NCBI RefSeq assembly: GCF_009697385.1 | Contig: NZ_VUNL01000015.1 | Coordinates: forward strand, 1 to 57,542 | From: Wylensekiella montiformis | Lineage (GTDB): Bacteria; Bacillota; Negativicutes; Selenomonadales; Selenomonadaceae | Reading direction: 5' to 3' | DNA: 57,542 nucleotides | In this document: piece after piece, positions 46,757 through 56,882 of the stretch | Numbering within the stretch: position 1 is the first letter of the stretch | Layout of the letters: the number at the start of each line of letters is the position of its first letter | Translations under genes and position numbers: made by a program | Notes under the pieces: generated by a model | Databases searched by the model: none | The model's input: only the letters and a program-made list of their open reading frames with translations | What the model was told of the DNA's origin: nothing

Positions 46757-47920
46757 GTGAGCGAGAAACGTGATTACTATGAGGTGCTGGGGGTTGACAA
46801 AAATGCCTCGGCAGCTGAAATCAAAAAGGCCTATAAAAAGATGGCCCGCAAATATCATCCGGACCTGAACCGCGATAATCCCAAAGCGGCTGAAGAAAAG
46901 TTTAAGGAAGTCAACGAAGCCTATGATGTCCTGAAGGATCCGCAGAAAAAGGCGCAGTACGATCAGTTCGGCCATGCGGCTTTTGAAGGCGGCATGGGCG
47001 GAGGCGGCGGTTTTGGCGGCTTCAGCCAAGGTGGGTTCAGCGGTTTCGGCAGCGCCGACGGGTTTGGCGATATCTTCGATATGTTTTTTGGCGGAGGCGG
47101 CGGACGCAGCCGGCAGAGCCGTCCAGGGCCGGAACGCGGCAGTGACCTGCGCTATGATTTGGAGATTACTTTTGAGGAAGCGGCGTTCGGCAAGACGGCG
47201 GAACTTAGCATACCCCGTACCGAATCCTGCAAGACCTGCGGCGGTACCGGGGCGGCACCGGGAACGCAGCCGGAGAACTGCCCGGACTGTGGCGGTACCG
47301 GTATGCGTCAGGCGGTCCAGAATACCCCGTTCGGGCGCATGGTCAATCAGACGACCTGCAGCCGCTGCCACGGGACGGGAAAGATCGTCAAGAATCCGTG
47401 CAGCGACTGTCATGGAACGGGCCGGAAGAAGGTTACGCGCAAGATCAAGGTGAATATTCCGAAGGGTGTGGATCAAGGTTCGCGCGTCCGGGTAACGGGC
47501 GGCGGCGAGGCCGGTGTGCGCGGCGGAGGAAATGGAGATCTTTATGTGTATATCTTCATCAAGCCGCATAAGATCTTCCAGCGTCACGGCAATGACGTCG
47601 TTGTGGAGGTTCCGATTTCCTTCGTTCAGGCAGCGCTGGGAGATACGGTGCAGGTTCCGACGCTCGATGGGGCTGTAGAGATGAAAGTACCGGCCGGTAC
47701 ACAGTCCGGCAAGATTCTGCGTCTGCGCGGCAAAGGGATCCCGCACCTGCGCGGCGGCGGACGCGGGGACGAGCATGTGGTTCTCAAGGTGCTGACGCCG
47801 CAGAACTTGTCTGCGCGTCAGAAAGAACTCCTGCGGGAGTTCGGCGACATCAGCGGGGATAAGGTCAATCCGGAACAGAAGAGTTTCCTCGATGATCTCA
47901 AGCGTTTTTTTAAAAAATGA
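46757..47920 (+). CDS. dnaJ: Chaperone DnaJ (Hsp40)
   Basis: DnaJ delivers substrates to DnaK. The 387-residue product has a J domain with HPD in [14 protein letters not shown], a G/F region (about 75-120), four CxxCxGxG zinc repeats ([32 protein letters not shown]) and the C-terminal beta domains. GTG 46757 is the start, with AAGGATGG upstream; no ATG lies nearby in frame. It is separated from dnaK by 205 bp that hold a hairpin and no convincing gene. Confidence 0.96.
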   Translation: MSEKRDYYEVLGVDKNASAAEIKKAYKKMARKYHPDLNRDNPKAAEEKFKEVNEAYDVLKDPQKKAQYDQFGHAAFEGGMGGGGGFGGFSQGGFSGFGSADGFGDIFDMFFGGGGGRSRQSRPGPERGSDLRYDLEITFEEAAFGKTAELSIPRTESCKTCGGTGAAPGTQPENCPDCGGTGMRQAVQNTPFGRMVNQTTCSRCHGTGKIVKNPCSDCHGTGRKKVTRKIKVNIPKGVDQGSRVRVTGGGEAGVRGGGNGDLYVYIFIKPHKIFQRHGNDVVVEVPISFVQAALGDTVQVPTLDGAVEMKVPAGTQSGKILRLRGKGIPHLRGGGRGDEHVVLKVLTPQNLSARQKELLREFGDISGDKVNPEQKSFLDDLKRFFKK

Positions 47921-48039
47921 ACAGGGGAAAGGGGGACCGGGAAAATCCCGGCCCCCTTTTTGCGCCCTTGTTTTTTTCTTCGGCAGCACGTATAATGAGA
48001 GAATCGTCAGACGGCAGACAATGGAAGGGGATATGTGTT

Positions 48040-48990
48040 TTGGAATGGGCAGAAGTCAGCATTATGACCTCGCATGAGGCAACCGATGTAGTAGCGGAGC
48101 TTTACCATGATCTGGGCGCTTCGGGCGTGGTCATTGAGGATCCCGAGCTGCTCAACAGCTATATTGATTCGGGGATGTGGGATTTCACCGACATTCCGCG
48201 GGCCGAGAAGACAGAGGTGGTCACGGTTCGGGCCTATCTGCCGATGGATGAGGAACTGGACGGCAAGCTGCGTGCGTTCGAGGAACGCATTCGCGTCTTT
48301 AAGGAAACAGAGGAGGGGATCCGGGATAAAGGACCCTGTTCAATTTCCTGGAAAGCGGTTCGGGATGAGGACTGGGCGGATAACTGGAAAAAATATTTTC
48401 ACACGGAAAAGGTCGGCGGCATGATCGTCATCAAGCCGAGCTGGGAAGAGTATACGGCAAGCCCTGATGATATTGTCATTGAGCTGGATCCCGGCGCCGC
48501 CTTCGGCACCGGGACGCATCCGACGACAGCCATGTGCATCCGCGCTTTGGAAAAGCTGGTGCGCGGCGGTATGCGTGTTTTTGATGTCGGAACCGGATCG
48601 GGCGTCTTGTCGATCGCGGCGGCCCGGCTGGGGGCTTCTTCTGTTACGGCCATGGATTATGACCGCATGGCTGTACATGTCGCGGAGGAAAATATTCGCC
48701 AGAACGGCGTAGACCATATTGTAAAGACCGGCGTCAGCGATCTGCTTCAGTCGTTTGACGGAAAAGCGGATCTCATTGTGGCCAATATCATTGCCGATAT
48801 CATTATCCGCCTCTTTGACGAACTGGATGCGCATCTTGCTCCGGGCGGACACCTTCTTGCTTCCGGCATTATTTCAGAGCGTCTGGCCGATGTGACCGAG
48901 GCCTGCATCGCGCATGGCTTTGCGGTAGAATCGGTCACAGAGGAAAAGGGATGGGCTGCCATGGTGATCCGTCGGGGGGAGCGGCAATGA
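48040..48990 (+). CDS. prmA: Ribosomal protein L11 methyltransferase PrmA
   Basis: PrmA methylates L11. The 316-residue product reads (M)EWAEVSIMTSHEATDVVAEL, with LGASGVVIEDPELL. The methyltransferase core has ELDPGAAFGTGTHPTT, VFDVGTGSGVLSIAAARLG and NIIADIIIRL. TTG 48040 is the start that matches the family N-terminus, with AAGGGG about nine bases upstream. It sits after dnaJ and overlaps rsmE by ATGA, the usual Firmicute order. Confidence 0.94.
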   Translation: MEWAEVSIMTSHEATDVVAELYHDLGASGVVIEDPELLNSYIDSGMWDFTDIPRAEKTEVVTVRAYLPMDEELDGKLRAFEERIRVFKETEEGIRDKGPCSISWKAVRDEDWADNWKKYFHTEKVGGMIVIKPSWEEYTASPDDIVIELDPGAAFGTGTHPTTAMCIRALEKLVRGGMRVFDVGTGSGVLSIAAARLGASSVTAMDYDRMAVHVAEENIRQNGVDHIVKTGVSDLLQSFDGKADLIVANIIADIIIRLFDELDAHLAPGGHLLASGIISERLADVTEACIAHGFAVESVTEEKGWAAMVIRRGERQ

Positions 48991-49721
48991 GACGTCTCTT
49001 TTACAAAGGAAAACTGGCGGATACAATTGAAATCACGGGGGCGGATGCTCATCATCTGATGCATGTGATGCGGGCCAGACCCGGCCAGCAGATTCTTGTC
49101 GTCGATGATGAGAATCAGGTGGGCCGCATGGAAATGACGGCATTTCGCGAGGATGCGGTTACGCTGGCCTTAAAAGAGCATCTGGACGCCGATACGGAGT
49201 CGCCGATTGAGCTTGTGCTCGCACAGTGTCTGCTGAAGTCTGACAAGATGGACTGGGTCGTTCAGAAAGCAGTGGAGCTCGGTGCGGTCGGCGTGATCCC
49301 GGTGCGCAGCAGGAATTGCGTGGTACGCTATGATGCGAAGAAGGCGGCGGCCCGGTGCGTCCGCTGGCAGAAGATTGCGGATGAGGCGGCGAAGCAGTGC
49401 GGCCGCACCGCCCTGCTGCAGGTTTCACCGGTTGTCGGTTTATCGGATTTTCTTGCGGCAGAGCATAAAGCGGGAGACGCGCTGATATTCTTCTACGAGA
49501 ATGAAAACGAGCAGACACTGAAAAGGTGTCTGGGATCCGTTACGGCGAAACGCATCGTACTGCTCGTCGGTCCGGAGGGTGGATTCTCTCTTGATGAAGC
49601 GCAGGAGGTTGAGCAGGCCGGCGGACGGAGCGTAACGCTTGGACCGCGAATCCTGCGTGCGGAGACCGCGGCATTGGCTGCCGTAACGGCCGTACAATAT
49701 GACTTAGGGGATTTGAGCTGA
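48987..49721 (+). CDS. rsmE: 16S rRNA (uracil-1498-N3)-methyltransferase RsmE
   Basis: RsmE methylates U1498 of 16S rRNA. The 244-residue product has an N-terminal PUA-like part (MRRLFYKGKLADTIEITGAD, HHLMHVMRARPGQQ) and a SPOUT domain. Motifs include LLKSDKMDWVVQKAVELG, LLVGPEGGFSLDEAQ and LGPRILRAETAALAAV, all diagnostic. ATG 48987 overlaps the prmA stop by four bases. Confidence 0.96.
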   Translation: MRRLFYKGKLADTIEITGADAHHLMHVMRARPGQQILVVDDENQVGRMEMTAFREDAVTLALKEHLDADTESPIELVLAQCLLKSDKMDWVVQKAVELGAVGVIPVRSRNCVVRYDAKKAAARCVRWQKIADEAAKQCGRTALLQVSPVVGLSDFLAAEHKAGDALIFFYENENEQTLKRCLGSVTAKRIVLLVGPEGGFSLDEAQEVEQAGGRSVTLGPRILRAETAALAAVTAVQYDLGDLS

Positions 49722-49737
49722 AGGGAGGCGGCAGACA

Positions 49738-51042
49738 TTGCCGAAAGTGGCATTGACGACGCTGGGATGCAAGGTCAACCAGTTTGAAACAGAATCGATG
49801 GAGGGATTATTCAAGCAACGGGGGTATGAAATTGTTCCGTTTGAAGAAAAGGCGGATTTTTATGTAATCAATACCTGTTCCGTTACCAGTCTCGGCGACC
49901 GTAAATCGCGGCAGGTTATCCGCCGCGCACAGCGCCAGAATGATCAGGCGGTCATTGCCGTATGCGGCTGTTACGCCCAGGTGCATCCGGAAGAGATCAA
50001 AGCGATTGAGGGCGTTCGGGTGGTGCTGGGCACGAAAGAACGCAGTCATATCGTGGATTATGTCGAACAGGCCGCCCGGGAGGATGGAATCCTTGATGAG
50101 GTGGGCAATATCATGGAAGCCCGCGATTTTGAGGATATTCCGCTTTATGACATGCCGCAGCGTACGCGCGCATTCCTCAAGATCGAGGATGGGTGTCAGA
50201 ATTTCTGTTCCTACTGCATTATTCCCTATGCCAGGGGGCCGGTTAAATCCCGGCATCTGGATAAGATTCGTGATGAGGCAGGGAAACTGGTCCGCGCTGG
50301 ATTTAAGGAAATCGTGCTGACGGGGATCCATCTCGGCGCTTACGGACGGGATCTTTCGGAAGAGGTCACGCTGGCCGACGCCTGCCGGGAGGTATTGAAA
50401 GCGGACGGACTCAGACGGCTCCGGCTGGGTTCGCTGGAATCCATTGAATTGTCGCCGGATCTTTTCGCTCTGATCCGCGGCGATGACCGGTTCTGCGCAC
50501 ATCTTCATCTGCCGCTGCAGGCCGGGGCTGATTCTGTCCTGCACGATATGAACCGGCAGTATAATACCGCGGAATTTGCCCGGCTCATCCGCCGGGTCGA
50601 GGAGGAGATCCCCGGCGTGGCGATTTCGACGGATATCATCGTCGGCTTTCCGGGCGAAACGGAGGAGGATTTCCAACAGGGGCTGGCGTTTGTGGAAAAA
50701 ATGAATTTTTCGCGCATGCATGTATTTCCTTATTCGCGCCGTACCGGGACACCGGCCGCTGAACGGAAGGATCAGGTGGAAGAGTCGGTCAAGAAGGAGC
50801 GCGTGCATCGTATGCAGGCGCTGGCGGCCCGCAAAACGGAAGCCTTTCACCGTATGTTTCTGGGCAGGACGATGCGTGTCTTGTTTGAAACCTGTCAGGA
50901 CGGCGTGACCGACGGCCTGACCGATAATTATATCCGCGTCTATACGGATGATCCCGCAGAATGTGGTGAAATGTATGAGGTGGAGCTGCAGCGCCTGTTC
51001 CGGGACGGTGTTTTCGGCCGGATTAAACGCTGCATGAAATAA
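49738..51042 (+). CDS. mtaB: tRNA methylthiotransferase MtaB (t6A to ms2t6A)
   Basis: MtaB adds a methylthio group to t6A37 of tRNAs that read ANN codons. The 434-residue product has the N-terminal cluster domain (LGCKVNQFETESME, NTCSVTSLGDRKSRQ, CGCYAQ), a radical SAM motif CQNFCSYCIIPYARGP, and a C-terminal TRAM-like domain. SVT and KVNQFE distinguish MtaB from MiaB. TTG 49738 follows GGGAGGCGG and starts PKVALTTLGCK. Confidence 0.95.
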   Translation: MPKVALTTLGCKVNQFETESMEGLFKQRGYEIVPFEEKADFYVINTCSVTSLGDRKSRQVIRRAQRQNDQAVIAVCGCYAQVHPEEIKAIEGVRVVLGTKERSHIVDYVEQAAREDGILDEVGNIMEARDFEDIPLYDMPQRTRAFLKIEDGCQNFCSYCIIPYARGPVKSRHLDKIRDEAGKLVRAGFKEIVLTGIHLGAYGRDLSEEVTLADACREVLKADGLRRLRLGSLESIELSPDLFALIRGDDRFCAHLHLPLQAGADSVLHDMNRQYNTAEFARLIRRVEEEIPGVAISTDIIVGFPGETEEDFQQGLAFVEKMNFSRMHVFPYSRRTGTPAAERKDQVEESVKKERVHRMQALAARKTEAFHRMFLGRTMRVLFETCQDGVTDGLTDNYIRVYTDDPAECGEMYEVELQRLFRDGVFGRIKRCMK

Positions 51043-51145
51043 TTTATTCATTGGGAAGGTTTTCCTGCAGGAGGGCGCGAATTATTATATTTGTGTCCGG
51101 TTTCATCAGAAAATCGGCTAATCCCATCCGATGAGGGAGGTGTTT

Positions 51146-51496
51146 ATGATGGCAGATTGTATTTTTTGCAAGATCGCACAGAAGGAGATTCCTTCCCAGC
51201 TGGTTTATGAAGATGAGCAGGTTGTGGCGTTTCGGGATCTGGAACCGCAGGCGCCGGTACATGTTCTGGTCATTCCGAAAAAACATGTGGCCAGTGTTCT
51301 TGCTCTGACGGCAGAAGACAGCGGACTGGTTTCGCATATCTTTGTGGATGTGATTCCGCAGCTGGCCAGAGAGCTTGGCATAGCGGAAAAGGGCTTCCGG
51401 GTTGTCGCCAATACGGGAGAGGAAGGCGGACAAAGCGTCGGGCATCTGCACTTCCACCTCCTTGGCGGACGTTCTATGCAATGGCCGCCGGGCTGA
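51146..51496 (+). CDS. HIT-family nucleotide-binding protein (HinT-like)
   Basis: HIT proteins hydrolyse nucleoside phosphoramidates or related nucleotides. The 116-residue product opens MMADCIFCKIAQKEIPSQLV and has the histidine triad HLHFHLLGG (HxHxHxx) near residue 102. GGGAGG lies five bases before ATG 51146. This branch usually has the zinc-binding C-x-x-C at the N-terminus, here CIFC. It lies between mtaB and rpsU with its own short intergenic regions. Confidence 0.94.
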   Translation: MMADCIFCKIAQKEIPSQLVYEDEQVVAFRDLEPQAPVHVLVIPKKHVASVLALTAEDSGLVSHIFVDVIPQLARELGIAEKGFRVVANTGEEGGQSVGHLHFHLLGGRSMQWPPG

Positions 51497-51509
51497 TGGC
51501 CTGAATGTG

Positions 51510-51539
51510 TTGACATGACTTCCCTTGCTGATGTATAAT
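51510..51539 (+). promoter_or_regulatory. Promoter of rpsU
   Basis: TTGACA (51510-51515) and TATAAT (51534-51539), 18-bp spacer. Both hexamers match consensus, about 60 bp before rpsU. Confidence 0.75.
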
Positions 51540-51597
51540 AGTATGGTGTAGTTATGAAACACAAACTCCCAAGTTAAGTGGAGGGGGGGAAAAATAG

Positions 51598-51780
51598 ATG
51601 GCAAACGAAATCAAAGTTGGTAAAAACGAATCAATCGATAGTGCTCTCCGCCGCTTCAAGCGTATGTCCCAGAAGGCTGGCACGCTGGCTGAAGTGAGAA
51701 AACGTGAACATTACGAGAAACCGAGCGTTCGCCGCAAGAAGAAATCTGAGGCAGCTCGTAAACGCAAGTTCAGAGGATAA
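51598..51780 (+). CDS. rpsU: 30S ribosomal protein S21
   Basis: S21 is a small-subunit protein involved in initiation. The 60-residue product opens [20 protein letters not shown] and ends with the basic [14 protein letters not shown]. The ribosome binding site GGAGGGGGG is unusually strong. It has a consensus promoter and a terminator directly after, so it is expressed at a high level with only partial read-through into yqeY. Confidence 0.97.
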   Translation: MANEIKVGKNESIDSALRRFKRMSQKAGTLAEVRKREHYEKPSVRRKKKSEAARKRKFRG

Positions 51781-51798
51781 TCCCGGAAGATTTGCGCG

Positions 51799-51835
51799 AG
51801 GCGCCTGCAATCCGTACGATGCAGGCGCCTTTTTG
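51799..51835 (+). terminator. Terminator after rpsU
   Basis: AGGCGCCTGCA pairs perfectly with TGCAGGCGCCT over a 10-base loop, followed by TTTTT. It lies between rpsU and yqeY. Confidence 0.88.
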
Positions 51836-51872
51836 TCTTAGCTGGAAACAGAGGAGAAAGGGAGGATATGTC

Positions 51873-52319
51873 ATGTCTCTGAAAGAGCAGCTGACCAATG
51901 ATATGAAAGAAGCCATGAAGGCGCATGATAAGGATCGTCTGGCTGTAATCCGCATGGTTCGCGGTGCGGTCCGCCAGCAGGAAATTGACGGCAAGAAAGA
52001 GCTGGGCGATGAGGATGTTCTGGCGGTGATCAGCAAGGAGGTCAAGATGCGCCGGGACTCCATCGAAGAGTTCCGCAAAGGCGGGCGCGAGGATCTGGTG
52101 GAAAAAACGGAAGCCGAGATCGCTGTGCTCATGCCGTATCTGCCGGCGCAGCTTTCTGAGGAGGAGATTCGCGGTCTGGTTCAGGCGGCGGTTGCGCAGA
52201 CCGGCGCGGCATCGCCGAAGGATATGGGAAAGGTCATGGGAGTCCTTATGCCGAAGGTGAAAGGACGCGCTGACGGAAAGACGGTCAATGCTATCGTTCG
52301 CAGCATGCTGACGGACTGA
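51873..52319 (+). CDS. yqeY: GatB/YqeY domain protein
   Basis: YqeY proteins resemble the tail domain of the GatB amidotransferase subunit and may bind tRNA; the exact role is not established. The 148-residue product opens MSLKEQLTNDMKEAMKAHDK and has the family helices EFRKGGREDLVEKTEAEIAV and LPAQLSEEEI. ATG 51873 has AAAGGGAGG ahead. It follows rpsU as in B. subtilis. Confidence 0.92.
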   Translation: MSLKEQLTNDMKEAMKAHDKDRLAVIRMVRGAVRQQEIDGKKELGDEDVLAVISKEVKMRRDSIEEFRKGGREDLVEKTEAEIAVLMPYLPAQLSEEEIRGLVQAAVAQTGAASPKDMGKVMGVLMPKVKGRADGKTVNAIVRSMLTD

Positions 52320-52363
52320 GCCGACAGCGCCGGAATATAATAAGAATCCAAACCGGATTTCAG

Positions 52364-52417
52364 GAACGTTTAATCAGAGGGTGATACACTACTTTCTGTT
52401 AAACGTTCTATTTCTTT
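52364..52417 (+). terminator. Hairpin after yqeY
   Basis: GAACGTTTAATCAGA pairs with TCTGTTAAACGTTC (one bulged T), followed by TATTTCTTT. It ends the yqeY unit or attenuates the outer-membrane protein gene that starts 86 bp later. Confidence 0.6.
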
Positions 52418-52502
52418 GCGTCGGATGAGCGTCAGGGGCGGCGGTTCCTCCCTTATCCGGGATCATTGGAATGTCAGGATCATTAGTCTGGAGGTTTTCC
52501 AA

Positions 52503-53120
52503 ATGAAAAAACATGTTATGCTGACTGCCCTGATGGGCATGACACTGTGTGCCGGAACGAGCTTTGCTTCGCCGGCGACGAACTATGCGCCGGGAGCGGT
52601 TACGGTTGAGGCGGGAATCAATGCCGCCCCATCCATGAAGGTGGGAGATGCCGATGGCGACGACAAGTCCCGTCCGTATGCCGGTGTTACGGTAGGGCTC
52701 GGCAGCAATTTTGCCTTGCAGTATAAGTATTCGGATAACAAGGTCAACGACATCGATGGCAGCGGATTCCATGCCGGTATGAAGACGCAGGAGTACAATG
52801 TCGCTTATCAGGCCGGACCGAATACCTATGTGTATGCCGGCGATATGAGCTGCAAGGGCACGGGGGTTCTTTCCTCTTCTTCCGATGACCGGTTCCAGGT
52901 CGGTGTGCGGTACGTCGCTCCGGCCGGCGACAAGACGAACTGGTGGGTCGGCGGCGCTGTAGGAGACAGCCTGTGGCATGCAGAGATCGGTGCATCGTAT
53001 GCCGTAGCGCCGAATGTGGATTGGGATCTTTCCTATCAGTACACCCAGGTCAATGACTATCATGATGTCGTGGATGTCAAGACGCAGGGGCTTTATACAG
53101 GACTTACCTTTAAGCTTTGA
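52503..53120 (+). CDS. Small outer-membrane beta-barrel-like protein, 205 aa
   Basis: The product has a signal peptide (MKKHVMLTALMGMTLCAGTS, cleavage after FASP or nearby). It continues as alternating polar/hydrophobic strands rich in Gly, Tyr and Asp, such as YAGVTVGLGSNFALQYKYSD. It ends LYTGLTFKL, an aromatic-containing beta strand like those of outer-membrane proteins. The likely role is an eight-to-ten-strand barrel of unknown function. TCTGGAGG precedes the ATG. It sits between yqeY and a chemoreceptor and has its own terminator. Confidence 0.8.
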   Translation: MKKHVMLTALMGMTLCAGTSFASPATNYAPGAVTVEAGINAAPSMKVGDADGDDKSRPYAGVTVGLGSNFALQYKYSDNKVNDIDGSGFHAGMKTQEYNVAYQAGPNTYVYAGDMSCKGTGVLSSSSDDRFQVGVRYVAPAGDKTNWWVGGAVGDSLWHAEIGASYAVAPNVDWDLSYQYTQVNDYHDVVDVKTQGLYTGLTFKL

Positions 53121-53138
53121 TCGATTTTTCGGCGGAAA

Positions 53139-53170
53139 GGACAGCAGTTTGCGGGCTGCTGCCTTTTTTT
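53139..53170 (+). terminator. Terminator after the beta-barrel gene
   Basis: GGACAGCAG pairs with CTGCTGCC and is followed by a T7-T8 run. Confidence 0.8.
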
Positions 53171-53335
53171 CTATAATATTTTTGGCTTTTTCTGCAATAT
53201 TTTTTGAATTGGATAAAACCGGCAGGGGAAAGAAAACGTGCCGCGAATATGGTCACATGGTATCTCATAGCATTGCTGTTGCTGGAACAGGATTCGATCC
53301 TGCTTCGGCAGGAGACAGATGGAGGAGTGGTGACC

Positions 53336-55057
53336 GTGAATTGGTTGAGTAACATTCGGATGGCCTATAAGATTCTGTGTCTGGTTTTTGTTGCGGCGAT
53401 CGGGCTGGCGGCGGTGTCTTTCACCGGGTTCAGTTCGCTGCGTGCGACGGAACAGACCGTGGACGAGCTGAGCAGCGTCTATTTGCCGGCCAAGCAGTAT
53501 CTGGCCGATAATCAGCTGAACATGCGCAAGATTCAATCGGGAATGCTTGAGGCGATTGCTACGCCTCAGCCGGATCGGCGCGTCAAGATGAAGAAGGACT
53601 TGGAAGATAAGTATACGCCGGATTTTCTGGCTGCCTGGAACAGCTATAAGGAACTGGCGGGCCAGATGAATGGAGGCGCCGGAATCGATGCGGTGGAACA
53701 GGCATGGAACGAATATCGGAGTACGGCGCAGCAGGTTATTGCTCTGACTATCGCGGGGCAGCATGAGGCGGCCAGCACTCTTTATGCCGGCGAGGGAATA
53801 CGCAAACTCAACGCATTGAAAAACAGTCTGAATGATCTGCAGGAGGCCTGCGACGCGGAAGTCAGTCGGGCGCAGGCTGCCAATGCGGCAGAGTCGGCGG
53901 CGACGAACCGGCGTATGGTCATGATTTCGCTGATTGCCTTTGTATTGCTCGTTTTGTCTGCCGTCTACATCATCCGGGAGATCACGGATGCCCTTTCGAA
54001 AATGATCGGCGTGTGCCGTGAGCTGAAGGAGGGCGATTTCAGCGATCATTCCGATTCAATGGAACGGGGCGATGAATTCGGAGAAATGTGGGCGGCGCTG
54101 TTGGCCGTACGCACCAATCTCCGCCGGCTCATGGGGAAATTCAGCGAGACGTCCGAACAGCTGGCCGCTGCATCCGAACAGCTGACGGCGAGTTCGCAGC
54201 AGTCCGCCGATGCTTCGGGACAGGTGGCGCAGTCGGTTACGGATGCGGCAGGCGCAGCAACGCAACAGCAGGACTCGGTAGACCGGAGCAATCAGGCTGT
54301 GGCTGAGGTCTCTGCCAGCGTTCATGAAATCGAGTCTACTTCCGTCCGGGTGGCAGCCAATGCGCAGCAGGCATCCAAACGGGCTCAGGCAGGCACCGAT
54401 GCCGTGGAGACGGCCGTCTGCCAGATGCGGGATGTCGAGAGTACGGTGCAGTCTTCGGCTGCGATTGTGGACAAGCTTGGCCAGCGTTCCAAGGAAATCG
54501 GCCAGATTGTCGATACGATATCAGAAATATCGGATCAGACCAATTTGCTGGCGCTGAATGCAGCCATTGAAGCGGCGCGCGCCGGCGAGGCCGGCCGTGG
54601 CTTTGCCGTCGTGGCTGATGAAGTGCGCAAGCTGGCTGAGCAGTCGCAGGAGGCCGCTCAGCGCATCGCGGCACTCATTCAGGGAATCCGTCAGGATACG
54701 GATGAAGCGGTATCCTCTATGCAGGCCGGCCGCGATAAAGTAGTGGCGGGAGCCGGCTCCGTATCCGCTTTGAAGGAAAATTTTAGTGAGATTGTCGGTC
54801 TGATCGAGGGGATTGCCGGAGAGATTCAGGGCATATCGGAATCGATGCGCGGTGTGACGGGCGATACGGAACAGATCACTTCGGCTGTGGCCAGACTCAG
54901 TCAGAGCAGCCAGCGCATTTCCGATGAGATGCAGACGGTATCTGCCGCGACGGAGGAGCAGACGGCCTCCGCGCAGGATATCGCCCGGGCGAGCGAATCG
55001 CTGTCCAATCTGGCTCAGGAGCTGCAGAATGCGATCCGTGTCTTTAAATTATCCTGA
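53336..55057 (+). CDS. Methyl-accepting chemotaxis protein
   Basis: This transmembrane receptor signals to CheA/CheW. The 573-residue product has a first membrane helix (about 12-32), a periplasmic four-helix-bundle sensor of about 160 residues (4HB_MCP type) and a second helix (about 200-222). A HAMP domain and a signalling domain with the tip [20 protein letters not shown] and [18 protein letters not shown] follow. GTG 53336 follows GGAGG; ATG 53204, at the start of the open frame, lies inside the terminator region and has no site. No che or flagellar gene is nearby. Confidence 0.93.
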   Translation: MNWLSNIRMAYKILCLVFVAAIGLAAVSFTGFSSLRATEQTVDELSSVYLPAKQYLADNQLNMRKIQSGMLEAIATPQPDRRVKMKKDLEDKYTPDFLAAWNSYKELAGQMNGGAGIDAVEQAWNEYRSTAQQVIALTIAGQHEAASTLYAGEGIRKLNALKNSLNDLQEACDAEVSRAQAANAAESAATNRRMVMISLIAFVLLVLSAVYIIREITDALSKMIGVCRELKEGDFSDHSDSMERGDEFGEMWAALLAVRTNLRRLMGKFSETSEQLAAASEQLTASSQQSADASGQVAQSVTDAAGAATQQQDSVDRSNQAVAEVSASVHEIESTSVRVAANAQQASKRAQAGTDAVETAVCQMRDVESTVQSSAAIVDKLGQRSKEIGQIVDTISEISDQTNLLALNAAIEAARAGEAGRGFAVVADEVRKLAEQSQEAAQRIAALIQGIRQDTDEAVSSMQAGRDKVVAGAGSVSALKENFSEIVGLIEGIAGEIQGISESMRGVTGDTEQITSAVARLSQSSQRISDEMQTVSAATEEQTASAQDIARASESLSNLAQELQNAIRVFKLS

Positions 55058-55070
55058 CCGGGATAGCAGG

Positions 55071-55105
55071 AAAAGCTGCCGCATGTTTCCGTGCGGCAGC
55101 TTTTT
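55071..55105 (+). terminator. Terminator after the chemoreceptor gene
   Basis: AAAAGCTGCCGCA pairs perfectly with TGCGGCAGCTTTT over an 8-base loop, with a T run after it. Confidence 0.9.
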
Positions 55106-55197
55106 GTGTATCCGGCTTTTGGATTTTCTCTCAGACGGCAGGGTTTCCGATCTGTGGCAGGGAATATATACAGAGTAAGAAGGAAGGAGGCGACAGC

Positions 55198-55839
55198 ATG
55201 GAGATGCTTGTCAGTATGCCGCTTTTACAGATGATGCTGCTGGTCATTATGTTTTTGGCTGTTTTCGTAGAAATCAAAACGGGCGGAATGGGAGCAGGGA
55301 TTCTGCTCGGCGTGGTGGCGGCTTGTGTTTTCTGGGGGAGCCGTTATTTTCATGGAACGGCGGAACTGTATCAGATTGCCGTATTCTTAGCGGGGATTTT
55401 GTGTCTGACCGTCGAGATGCTGCTGCCGACGGTCGGCCTTTTGGCCGGTATTGGTGTGGCGGCGATGCTTTACAGCGTAGTGCTGGCGCTGGGCGGTGAT
55501 ATCCATGCGGTGTATATGATGACCGCGGCCTTTTTGGCGGCGGTCGGTATTTCTGCGCTTATCGTCCGCAAGCTGCCGGCGAGCAGGCTGTGGAATAAAC
55601 TGGTGCTGCATGATCGCTCACGTTCTGTTCGCGGCTATGTCAGTGCCGAACCGCGCGATGGCTTGCTCGGGCTCGATGGAATCGCTGTGACGGATCTTCG
55701 TCCAGCCGGGACCGTAAAGATTCGGGAAAGACCGGTGGATGTCGTGACAGAGGGCGCATTTCTTTCCCGGGGTACACCGGTTACGGTGGTTGAAGTGCAG
55801 GGCGGCCGGGTGGTGGTTCGCCGGAAAGATACCGAATAA
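55198..55839 (+). CDS. NfeD-family membrane protein
   Basis: NfeD proteins are partners of flotillins/stomatins in membrane organisation. The 213-residue product has about four to five hydrophobic segments (about 10-130) and a C-terminal OB-fold-like soluble domain ([20 protein letters not shown] to the end). This is the short form without the ClpP-like protease domain. AAGGAGG precedes the ATG. floA follows 29 bp later, as in B. subtilis yqeZ-floA. Confidence 0.88.
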   Translation: MEMLVSMPLLQMMLLVIMFLAVFVEIKTGGMGAGILLGVVAACVFWGSRYFHGTAELYQIAVFLAGILCLTVEMLLPTVGLLAGIGVAAMLYSVVLALGGDIHAVYMMTAAFLAAVGISALIVRKLPASRLWNKLVLHDRSRSVRGYVSAEPRDGLLGLDGIAVTDLRPAGTVKIRERPVDVVTEGAFLSRGTPVTVVEVQGGRVVVRRKDTE

Positions 55840-55868
55840 ATAACGTTGTCATAACAGGAGGTCATATC

Positions 55869-56870
55869 ATGGGTGGATTGATTGGTTCGGGGTTTCTGCT
55901 GGTTCTGCTTGTCGTATTGGTTATGGTCTTTCTCCATTTTGTCCCGCTCGGACTGTGGATCTCAGCGATGGCCGCGGATGTAAAAATCAGCATCATCACA
56001 CTGGTCGGGATGCGGATGCGCCGGGTCCCTCCGTCGGGGATCATTCTGCCGCTTATCAAGGCCAACAAGGCCGGACTGGATGTTTCCGTCAACCAGCTGG
56101 AAGCGCATTATCTGGCCGGCGGCAATGTGGACAAGGTAGTCGATGCTTTGATTGCGGCGCATCGCGCCCAAATACCGCTTCCGTTCGAACGGTCGGCAGC
56201 GATTGATCTGGCCGGACGGGATGTTTTGGAAGCCGTGCAGATGAGTGTCAATCCGAAAGTCATTGAAACGCCAATTGTTTCCGCGGTGGCGGGAAACGGC
56301 ATCGAACTCAAAATCAAAGCCCGTGTTACGGTGCGGGCCAATATCGACCGGCTGGTCGGCGGCGCGGGAGAGCCGACGATCATCGCCCGCGTTGGCGAAG
56401 GGATCGTGACGACGGTGGGTTCGTCGGAAAGTCATAATGACGTGCTGGCCAATCCGGACGATATTTCCAAAACCGTGCTGGGCAAGGGGCTGGATGCCGG
56501 TACGGCATTTGAGATTTTATCCATCGATATTGCCGATGTCGATGTGGGACGCAATATCGGAGCGGAGCTGCAGACGGATCAGGCAGAGGCGGACAAGCGC
56601 ATTGCGCAAGCCAAGGCCGAAGAGCGGCGGGCTATGGCTGTGGCCAAAGAGCAGGAAATGAAAGCCTATACGCAGGAGATGGAAGCCCGGGTGGTCGAGG
56701 CGCAGGCGGAGGTGCCGCACGCCATGGCGCAGGCGTTGCGTGAGGGACGGCTCGGCGTTATGGATTATTACAATCTGAACAACGTTCAGGCGGATACGGA
56801 TATGCGCCGTGCCATAGGCAGCACCGGTTCCGGAACAGTGCCACCGGCGCCGTCTGCGCCGGAGAAGTGA
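55869..56870 (+). CDS. floA: Flotillin-like protein FloA
   Basis: FloA organises ordered membrane microdomains. The 333-residue product has an N-terminal membrane segment (about 5-30), an SPFH/band 7 region ([40 protein letters not shown]), and a C-terminal coiled coil rich in Ala/Glu ([20 protein letters not shown]). It ends with [20 protein letters not shown]. Length and sequence closely match the family. ACAGGAGG precedes the ATG. Confidence 0.95.
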   Translation: MGGLIGSGFLLVLLVVLVMVFLHFVPLGLWISAMAADVKISIITLVGMRMRRVPPSGIILPLIKANKAGLDVSVNQLEAHYLAGGNVDKVVDALIAAHRAQIPLPFERSAAIDLAGRDVLEAVQMSVNPKVIETPIVSAVAGNGIELKIKARVTVRANIDRLVGGAGEPTIIARVGEGIVTTVGSSESHNDVLANPDDISKTVLGKGLDAGTAFEILSIDIADVDVGRNIGAELQTDQAEADKRIAQAKAEERRAMAVAKEQEMKAYTQEMEARVVEAQAEVPHAMAQALREGRLGVMDYYNLNNVQADTDMRRAIGSTGSGTVPPAPSAPEK

Positions 56871-56882
56871 GGAGGCAGTGCG